Shown here piece by piece: positions 1 to 4,595 of a stretch of 10,862 nt of DNA. Numbering within the stretch: position 1 is the first letter of the stretch; each line of letters starts with the position of its first letter. The position numbers were made by a program, and so were the translations under genes. The notes under the pieces are model-generated. The model had not been told where the DNA came from, searched no databases, and saw only the letters and a list, made by a program, of their open reading frames with translations. Source of the DNA: Ruminococcus flavefaciens (lineage in GTDB: Bacteria; Bacillota; Clostridia; Oscillospirales; Ruminococcaceae). Location: assembly GCA_002350065.1 (NCBI GenBank), contig DEDQ01000012.1, positions 32,846 to 43,707 of the forward strand, written 5' to 3'.

Positions 1-44
1 ATCTCACGGCGCATCTTCAGCACAATCTTTGTGCGGTATTGCCT
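1..44 (-). repeat. Partial copy of AGGCAAYACCGCACAAAG repeat at the left edge
   Basis: Read on the minus strand, bases 44-27 are AGGCAATACCGCACAAAG, an 18-base match (one Y position) to the arms of the hairpin repeat at 8429-8476 and to the right edge at 10847-10862. The sequence continues off the window to the left. Inside it is a small dyad, GCACAA-TCT-TTGTGC (20-34). The repeat abuts the methyltransferase stop codon (45-47). What the longer element is cannot be seen; the end of an insertion sequence, a MITE or a REP-like element are all possible. Confidence 0.6.
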
Positions 45-941
45 TTATTCAAAATTGTAGCCTGCGGTGTATGTTGCAGAGATAAGGCTGACGTTCTCGA
101 ATGCTCTCATGCCGTCCGCTCTGCCGTCGAAATACTCTTTCTGCACCTTTTCAGGCGGCATATAGGTATCTATCTGGAATCCGAGCGAATACAGCGCACG
201 CGATACTTCATTGTAGTCGAAGCCGCCGCGCATGACCTCGCCGAGCTCCTCGGTTATTTTTTCGAGACGGGCTACTCTGCGCGGGAAATCGCCGGTCTTT
301 ATGGGATAATCGAAAACCACCGTGCTTCCGAGCGACGAGAGCTCCGCCATTTGCCTGAGCGTATCAGCAAAGACGTCAAGCGTGAGGTAGTACGAAACTC
401 CGAGTATGCTGAAAAAGGTCTTTTTCGCAGGGTCGAAGCCTGCCGCGATAAGCTTGTCGCACATTCGCTCCTTCTCGAAATCGACAGGCACGAAATGCAC
501 ATTTTTCGGGATATTCCATTCAAGCTCGCGGATACGGTCAAGCTTGTAGCGCTGGGTATCGGGGTGGTCTATCTCGAAGACCTGTATATTCCCGTTCACG
601 TTCCTGAACGAGAACGTATCCGAGCCCGCACCGCAGATGACGTACTGGATATCGCCGTTTTCAGCCGCGAAATTCTCAAGCCTTACCTCGTTGAAGTGTA
701 TCCTCGAAAGCGGTATCGGAGCGATATACTCGTTTATGAGCTGCTCTGTATCCTCCCGTGAAAACTCCTGAACGCCGCCGAATCCGCGGCTTATCATGCT
801 GTAGATGCTGTCGTATTCTTCCTTGCCCATGAAATCGAATGCAAGGTAATCGTCGTATATTTTCTGCCGTGATCTGTTCGAATGCCATGCTCTGACAAAT
901 GCGCACATTTTAGCGGTCACGCTTTCTCTTTCATTAACCAT
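45..941 (-). CDS. Class I SAM-dependent methyltransferase, LCM/PPM1 (leucine carboxyl methyltransferase-like) family
   Basis: This is a 298-residue protein. The ATG at 941 is chosen because GGAGGAG (945-951) lies just upstream; in-frame starts further up fall inside the terminator. Family signs, seen in order: SAM motif I ICGAGSDT (102-109), the acidic-loop motif EIDHPDTQ (123-130, compare E/DxDHP in the family), VPVDF (151-155), and FFSILGVSYYL (176-186), where family members usually read FxxEGVxYYL, so a conserved Glu is Leu here. The family transfers methyl groups to carboxyl or hydroxyl groups of proteins or small molecules; the substrate here cannot be read from sequence. No signal peptide is seen, so it should be cytosolic. 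It is the only protein gene after a Cys-rich leader ORF and an attenuator-like terminator. It lies downstream of an ABC importer operon whose promoter carries the same 19-bp motif, which suggests it acts on the imported compound or on sulfur metabolism (inference). Confidence 0.85.
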   Translation of the reverse strand: MVNERESVTAKMCAFVRAWHSNRSRQKIYDDYLAFDFMGKEEYDSIYSMISRGFGGVQEFSREDTEQLINEYIAPIPLSRIHFNEVRLENFAAENGDIQYVICGAGSDTFSFRNVNGNIQVFEIDHPDTQRYKLDRIRELEWNIPKNVHFVPVDFEKERMCDKLIAAGFDPAKKTFFSILGVSYYLTLDVFADTLRQMAELSSLGSTVVFDYPIKTGDFPRRVARLEKITEELGEVMRGGFDYNEVSRALYSLGFQIDTYMPPEKVQKEYFDGRADGMRAFENVSLISATYTAGYNFE

Positions 942-951
942 ATGCTCCTCC

Positions 952-989
952 AAAAAACAAAAATGCGGAATGCCAAAACGCATTCCGCA
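952..989 (-). terminator. Rho-independent terminator (putative attenuator) before the methyltransferase
   Basis: On the minus strand a perfect 10-bp stem, TGCGGAATGC / GCATTCCGCA (989-980 with 973-964), has a 6-base loop and is followed by TTTTTGTTTTTT (963-952). It lies between the stop of the leader ORF (1025) and the methyltransferase SD (945-951), so any transcript from the promoter at 1172-1200 must read through it to express the methyltransferase. A small hairpin, ACAGC-TTTT-GCTGT (1007-994), lies just before it. An alternative GCACA/TGTGC pairing (1009-1005 with 991-987) would take bases from the terminator stem. The terminator itself is clear; its role as a regulated attenuator is inferred from position. 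Confidence 0.85.
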
Positions 990-1024
990 CATAACAGCAA
1001 AAGCTGTGCATATACTCGCTTACA

Positions 1025-1117
1025 TCAGAAAAAGACGCAACATCGCCGAGCATAAGCAGGCAGAATACGTTTAGACATCATGTTACACATACAACAACAC
1101 ATCATATTTGCTCTCAT
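1025..1117 (-). CDS. Cys/Met-rich 30-residue leader peptide ORF
   Basis: The ATG at 1117 has the SD AAAAGGAG (1126-1133) 8 bases upstream, as good as that of any gene here. The frame encodes 30 residues beginning MRANMMCCCMCNMM and ending RRCCVFF before TGA. It has six Cys and six Met, with a run of three UGU codons and a second Cys pair near the end. It starts about 50 bases after a perfect-consensus promoter, and a terminator follows 36 bases after its stop. This is how amino-acid-responsive attenuators are built. Poly-Cys leader ORFs controlling sulfur genes are known in mycobacteria; extending this to Clostridia is inference. It is less likely to be a functional Cys-rich peptide or a RiPP precursor. 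Translation is well supported by the SD; function is not proven. Confidence 0.7.
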   Translation of the reverse strand: MRANMMCCCMCNMMSKRILPAYARRCCVFF

Positions 1118-1171
1118 GTTCAGCACTCCTTTTCTTTTAGTATTTCCTGTATTCCTACTGGAACTATATGC

Positions 1172-1200
1172 ATTATAGCATAGTTTTCATACCATGTCAA
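1172..1200 (-). promoter_or_regulatory. Consensus promoter for the leader-methyltransferase unit
   Basis: On the minus strand, TTGACA (1200-1195), a 17-base spacer and TATAAT (1177-1172) match the vegetative sigma-factor consensus in all 12 positions. Transcription should start near 1165, giving a leader of about 50 bases before the small ORF at 1117. The 19-bp motif at 1187-1205 covers the -35 box, so a protein bound there would block RNA polymerase. Confidence 0.85.
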
Positions 1201-1205
1201 TAGGT
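1187..1205 (-). promoter_or_regulatory. Putative operator, copy 1 of shared 19-bp motif
   Basis: The minus-strand sequence ACCTATTGACATGGTATGA matches ACCTATGGATATGGTATGA at 4473-4491 in 17 of 19 positions. On the plus strand both contain an imperfect dyad, ATACCAT-N4-ATAGGT. It overlaps the -35 box of the methyltransferase promoter. Short dyads with TACC/GGTA half-sites would suit a dimeric repressor, for example of the Rrf2 (CymR-like) group, which controls sulfur genes in other Firmicutes. The regulator is a guess; the shared motif is directly visible. Confidence 0.5.
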
Positions 1206-1352
1206 TTATACTATATTCGGCAATAGTTATAGAATCGTTCTATATCAAACGTCATTTTTATCTCTTTTGTCAGATTTACAATTTCGTGTATGGATATTAA
1301 TAATTTGCTCAACGCATTATTAATATCACTGCACAAGTTTTGAAGCGACTCC
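1206..1352. other. AT-rich intergenic DNA with a 12-bp inverted repeat
   Basis: No gene is seen between the methyltransferase promoter and the terminator of the ABC operon. The only structure is a perfect 12-bp inverted repeat, GATATTAATAAT (1293-1304) and ATTATTAATATC (1316-1327), around an 11-base centre that itself holds TTG/CAA. It has no T-run, so it is not a terminator. It could be an operator or a cruciform-forming site. Confidence 0.5.
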
Positions 1353-1396
1353 GGACAAAACAAAAAGCCAAAAATCATGATACAGATTTTTGGCTT
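1353..1396 (-). terminator. Terminator of the ABC importer operon
   Basis: On the minus strand, 17 bases after the permease stop, a 12-bp stem AAGCCAAAAATC / GATTTTTGGCTT (1396-1385 with 1376-1365) with an 8-base loop is followed by a T-rich tract, TTTTGTTTTG. It closes the three-gene operon and separates it from the methyltransferase unit, which has its own promoter. Confidence 0.85.
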
Positions 1397-1412
1397 CGCT
1401 TTATTAAATTTT

Positions 1413-2333
1413 TCATCTTTTCCATCTCAGTAAATGTGACTGTAGTTTGTTGAACAGGAACGTCACTGCGATAACAACGATGCCAATGACGAGAAGTCCT
1501 GTTATTGTACGTGTGTAGTCTCCGAAATCGGAGTAGTATTTTACGTAATAGCCCATTCCGTCACGCGCACCTATCATCTCGGCAGATGTGAGAAGTATGA
1601 ACGATACGCTTAGTCCCTGATTGCAGCCGAGGAATATCTGCTGTAATGACGCGGGAAATATTACGCGGAAGAGCATTTCCGGCTTGCTTACGTTGAGCAC
1701 CTTTGCCGAGTCGATTATCTTCTTGTCTACGCCGAGAACGCCGCTCATCGTGCCCGCAAACACAGGCCAGAATGTCGCAAGGAAGATAACGAATACGGAT
1801 ACCGACTTGAATGTCGGGAGAAGTGCGATGCCGTAGGGAATGTACACTATCGGCGGGATAGAGCTGAAAAACTTCGTGATATAAGTCGCTGCACTGCCGA
1901 TTCGTGCGCTCCAGCCGATGAAAAGTCCGAGCGGTACTGCTACTGCTACTGCAAGCAGGAAGCCCTTGAGAGTTGTTCCGAGCGAGCTTTCAATGTTTAT
2001 GATTATCTTGTCGCTGTCCTCTGTAAACTGGTGAATGACCTTTCCGGGCGAGGGAAAAAGCATATCGTTGAGGATATTGAACTTCGCCGTTGCAAGAGAC
2101 CATATGCCGAGGATAACAAAGATAAATCCGGCTATATCTGCAAGAAGCGTAAGGCTCTGCTCCTTCTTTATAAGCGACGAGATCGCAAGGAATACCACTT
2201 CAACTCCTATCGCAAATGCGATGAGCGAGCCTGTGAATACTTCCTTTGTTGATTTATCGGGCAAAAGCTGTATAAGCAGCAATGCTATGAAAAGCAGATG
2301 TGTTACGCGGAGATAACGCTTTTTCAGCGTCAT
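1413..2333 (-). CDS. ABC transporter permease, NitT/TauT/SsuC type
   Basis: This 306-residue integral membrane protein is the channel subunit of the importer. The C-terminal two thirds (about 85-306) match the SsuC/TauC family: the substrate-importer lead-in FNILNDMLFPSPGKVI (85-100), then SSLGTTLKGFLLAVAVAVPLGL (116-137), and an EAA-type loop DSAKVLNVSKPEMLFRVIFP (208-227) that contacts the ATPase. It has about eight hydrophobic segments. The first three (about 10-24, 33-54, 64-82) make it longer than the usual roughly 250-residue, six-segment permease of this family. The ATG at 2333 overlaps the ATPase stop by 4 bases (ATGA), so the two are probably translationally coupled. The family carries sulfonates, taurine, nitrate or thiamine precursors; the substrate is not shown by the sequence. 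Confidence 0.9.
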   Translation of the reverse strand: MTLKKRYLRVTHLLFIALLLIQLLPDKSTKEVFTGSLIAFAIGVEVVFLAISSLIKKEQSLTLLADIAGFIFVILGIWSLATAKFNILNDMLFPSPGKVIHQFTEDSDKIIINIESSLGTTLKGFLLAVAVAVPLGLFIGWSARIGSAATYITKFFSSIPPIVYIPYGIALLPTFKSVSVFVIFLATFWPVFAGTMSGVLGVDKKIIDSAKVLNVSKPEMLFRVIFPASLQQIFLGCNQGLSVSFILLTSAEMIGARDGMGYYVKYYSDFGDYTRTITGLLVIGIVVIAVTFLFNKLQSHLLRWKR

Positions 2334-3148
2334 AATACCACCTCGTCTCCGCCGATGCGCTCGGCAATGTCAGTGTTGAGGAGAGAGAGCAGTCTGTTGC
2401 GGAATCTGCCGTATTCGTCGGTCTTTACGAGCTCTGCACGGCTTCTCGGACGCTCGAAAGGCACGTTTACTACCTCGTGTACCGTTCCCGGGTGAGCTGT
2501 GAGGACTACTATCTTATCCGAGAGAAGTATAGCCTCGTCGATATCATGTGTTACGAAAACGACTGTCTTGCGCTCCTCGCTTCCGTCGCCCTCCCACAGG
2601 CTGAGCAGGAGTTCCTGCAATATCACGCGGTTTTTCGGGTCGATAGCGCTGAACGGTTCGTCCATGAGAAGTATCTCGGTATCCATTGCAAGAGCTCTCG
2701 CGATAGCTGCACGCTGCTGCATACCGCCTGAAAGCTGCGAGGGATACTTGCTGCCGGAATCGGCAAGTCCTACCTTGGTGAGAAACTCATCGGCTATCTT
2801 CGAGCGCTCGCTGCGCTTGATATCGCGGCGTGACTGCTTTATGCCGAACTCTATATTCTTCTTTGTGGTCATCCACGGGAAGAGGGAGTAGTGCTGAAAC
2901 ACTACTCCGCGCTCTGTGCCTGTGCCGTGGAGCTCTTTTCCGTCTATCTGTATCGTTCCGCCGGCGGGAGCGTAAAGTCCCTCAAGAACGCTCAGAAGCG
3001 TTGACTTTCCGCAGCCGCTCGCTCCGATAACGCTTACGAATTCTCCGCTGCCTACGCCGAATGATACGTCGTGCAGAGCGTTGAAGCTTCGCTTGCTGTC
3101 ATTATAGTTGACGGTAAGACCCTTTATCTCTATCTTATTCGTAGTCAT
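2330..3148 (-). CDS. ABC transporter ATPase, NitT/TauT/SsuB type
   Basis: This 272-residue cytosolic ATPase powers the importer. All nucleotide-binding motifs are intact: Walker A GASGCGKST (42-50), Q-loop Gln85 in VVFQHYSLFPW, signature LSGGMQQR (139-146), Walker B ILLMDEP (159-165), D-loop SAID (167-170) and the switch His in VTHD (His201). Length and motifs fit the TauB/SsuB group. The ATG at 3148 is preferred over the adjacent TTG because AAAGGAG (3156-3162) lies 7 bases upstream. The start lies inside the binding-protein gene (14-base overlap), and the stop overlaps the permease start, so the three genes form one operon. Confidence 0.93.
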   Translation of the reverse strand: MTTNKIEIKGLTVNYNDSKRSFNALHDVSFGVGSGEFVSVIGASGCGKSTLLSVLEGLYAPAGGTIQIDGKELHGTGTERGVVFQHYSLFPWMTTKKNIEFGIKQSRRDIKRSERSKIADEFLTKVGLADSGSKYPSQLSGGMQQRAAIARALAMDTEILLMDEPFSAIDPKNRVILQELLLSLWEGDGSEERKTVVFVTHDIDEAILLSDKIVVLTAHPGTVHEVVNVPFERPRSRAELVKTDEYGRFRNRLLSLLNTDIAERIGGDEVVL

Positions 3149-4334
3149 CAAAATGCTCCTTTAATGAATCGTAAATGTCGTCGGTACCCTCAGCGATGAT
3201 GCTGTCGAGCGCCTTTTTGTATATGTCAGTGTTGTAGTGGGGCTCGATATCGAAATCCTCTGTATAGCCGAGCTCTACAATTGTATCTTTGAGTGTGAGT
3301 GTGCCCTGCTTGTCGGGGTCGGGGCTTGATACGCTGAATCCGCCGTATACCTCGGTGTTGATGAAGTCCTCGTCGATGTCGATGTACTTCTTGACGTCCT
3401 TGATAGTCTTGTCGTGGTCGGACTGTGTGAAGTGGTATGCCTTGATGAATGCACGCTCGAGAGCTGTGAATGTGTTAGGATTGGAGTTTACAGCCGAGGT
3501 CTTGGCTACCTGACGGCAGCAGGGCTGATTCTCGAGTGCCTTTTCATGTGCGCAGTAGTAAACTACCTTGTAGCCCTGCGACTTGGCAAGTGATGTATAC
3601 GGTGAATATGCCGATGCAGCGTCAATGTTGCTGTTGAGAAGAGCTGCATATGCGTCCTTCTGGCTGTCGAAGTATACGATGTTTACCTTGTCCTTGCCCT
3701 CGCCTATCTCAATTCCTGCGTTCTTGAGAAGTATCTGGAGCTCTGCGTCCTGTACGCTGTTCTTGACTGAGGCAACGTTTCTGCCCTTGAGTATCTCTAC
3801 GCCCTCTTCGTCCTTTTTAGCAAATTCAGGCTTGATAACGTAGCCGTGACCGTTTGTCATTGCTCCGCCGATAACCGAGATATCGTGTCCCTGACTGAGG
3901 AATGTGAGAGTTGGTACCGAGCCGATGAATGAAACATCGAGCTTGTCGGATTCAAGTCCGTTTACGAGCTCTGCCGCACTGGAGAACTGTGTGAGCGTTA
4001 CGTTGAGGCCTTCCTCCTTGAAGTAGCCCTCCTCCTGTGCAACGAATGCGAGCAGGTGTGCTGTCGAGTTGAGGTAGCCGAGGTTGAGGTCTGCCTTTTC
4101 AGGCTTGCCGAGTGCTTCCTCTGCGCTGTCGCCGCAGCAGTCTGCTGTTGAATCCGAGCAGCATTCCTTATCCTTTTCCTTGCAGCAGTCCTTATCGCCT
4201 GTTGTATCCTCTGTAGTCACAGAAGATGTTGTCTCGGATGTTGAATCGCCCTCGGAGCTGTTGTTGAATGCTCCGCAGCCTGTGAGCAGCGATACTGCTG
4301 CGAGTATTGAAATTATCTTAGCCTTATTGTTCAT
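3135..4334 (-). CDS. ABC transporter substrate-binding lipoprotein, NitT/TauT (SsuA/NMT1-like), with CC-x6 repeats
   Basis: This 399-residue surface lipoprotein captures the substrate. The signal peptide ends in the lipobox LLTGC, with Cys20 lipidated. A Ser/Thr/acidic linker (21-80) follows, holding three 8-residue units that each begin with a Cys pair: CCKEKDKE, CCSDSTAD, CCGDSAEE (50-73). The periplasmic-binding-protein fold runs from about 82 to the end: LNLGYLNSTAHLLAFVAQEEGYF, LDVSFIGS (132-139), DISVIGG (151-157), GRNVASVK (184-191), IDAASAYSPY (237-246). More Cys lie in the second lobe at 261 and 272-273 (NQPCCRQV). Vicinal Cys pairs on a surface protein suggest a thiophilic metal or metalloid, or thiol-disulfide chemistry (inference). 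The ATG at 4334 is chosen with AAAGGTG upstream; a GTG at 4346 would lie inside the SD. It is the first full gene of the importer operon, after a short leader ORF. Confidence 0.9.
   Translation of the reverse strand: MNNKAKIISILAAVSLLTGCGAFNNSSEGDSTSETTSSVTTEDTTGDKDCCKEKDKECCSDSTADCCGDSAEEALGKPEKADLNLGYLNSTAHLLAFVAQEEGYFKEEGLNVTLTQFSSAAELVNGLESDKLDVSFIGSVPTLTFLSQGHDISVIGGAMTNGHGYVIKPEFAKKDEEGVEILKGRNVASVKNSVQDAELQILLKNAGIEIGEGKDKVNIVYFDSQKDAYAALLNSNIDAASAYSPYTSLAKSQGYKVVYYCAHEKALENQPCCRQVAKTSAVNSNPNTFTALERAFIKAYHFTQSDHDKTIKDVKKYIDIDEDFINTEVYGGFSVSSPDPDKQGTLTLKDTIVELGYTEDFDIEPHYNTDIYKKALDSIIAEGTDDIYDSLKEHFDDYE
4113..4187 (-). repeat. Coding repeat: three CC-x6 units in the lipoprotein linker
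   Basis: The DNA encodes three tandem octads with vicinal Cys at residues 50-51, 58-59 and 66-67 of the binding protein. The register is exact, and the third position of each unit is followed by an acidic residue. The octads differ outside the Cys pair, so the Cys are the kept feature rather than a fresh DNA duplication. Confidence 0.75.
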
Positions 4335-4392
4335 TTTTAAAATCACCTTTCATATTTTCCAGATTTATTGATAGTTTATGCACATCGAATCA

Positions 4393-4443
4393 TCACAAAC
4401 ATCGCATTCGTTCTGAGTTAATGATGTACCTGTAAGTTTTCAT
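4393..4443 (-). CDS. Short leader ORF before the ABC operon
   Basis: The ATG at 4443 has AAAAAAGGAG (4452-4461) 8 bases upstream. The frame as written gives only 16 residues, MKTYRYIINSERMRCL. If one A of the AAAA run after the ATG is skipped, the frame instead runs 25 residues to the TAA at 4365-4367 and becomes Cys-rich, ending NECDVCDDSMCINYQ. The promoter and SD layout is the same as for the leader ORF at 1025-1117. No terminator hairpin with a T-run is seen between it and the binding-protein gene. It may be a leader peptide, a small peptide read by frameshifting, or a frame-disrupted one. Confidence 0.45.
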   Translation of the reverse strand: MKTYRYIINSERMRCL

Positions 4444-4471
4444 GTTTATCACTCCTTTTTTCCATGACCTA

Positions 4472-4500
4472 ATCATACCATATCCATAGGTAATTGTCCA
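4472..4500 (-). promoter_or_regulatory. Promoter of the ABC importer operon
   Basis: On the minus strand, TGGACA (4500-4495), a 17-base spacer and TATGAT (4477-4472), with TGG directly before the -10 box (extended -10). The start should be near 4465, about 20 bases before the leader ORF. The shared 19-bp motif covers the spacer and -10 box. Confidence 0.75.
4473..4491 (-). promoter_or_regulatory. Putative operator, copy 2 of shared 19-bp motif
   Basis: ACCTATGGATATGGTATGA on the minus strand is 17/19 identical to the copy at 1187-1205. Here it sits over the spacer and -10 box rather than the -35 box. A shifted position relative to the promoter argues that the match is a protein-binding site and not just shared promoter sequence. 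Confidence 0.5.
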
Positions 4501-4546
4501 ATACGTAATAGCGATAGTCAGTTATAGGGAAAAATTATTGCCGGAG

Positions 4547-4583
4547 AAAAACAAAGACCTCCCGCGGAATTCCGCAGGAGGTC
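4547..4583 (-). terminator. Terminator of the esterase gene
   Basis: A dyad of 14-base arms (4556-4583) with a single mismatch that is a G-U pair in the minus-strand RNA has an AATT centre. It is followed on the minus strand by TTTGTTTTTC (4555-4546). It lies 12 bases after the esterase stop codon and insulates the ABC operon promoter from esterase transcription. Confidence 0.88.
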
Positions 4584-4595
4584 GGGTAGCTGTAT

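Noticed and set aside
39..761. Long open frame on the plus strand opposite the methyltransferase
   Set aside because: It is the antisense of a gene with clear SAM-methyltransferase motifs, and its protein resembles nothing recognisable.
942..992. Upstream in-frame start for the methyltransferase
   Set aside because: The extra codons would be encoded by the terminator hairpin and T-run; the SD at 945-951 fixes the start at 941.
1025..1117. RiPP precursor peptide modified by the adjacent methyltransferase
   Set aside because: No radical SAM, cyclodehydratase, lanthipeptide or protease/export gene lies nearby. The terminator placement favours a leader peptide, though it is not excluded.
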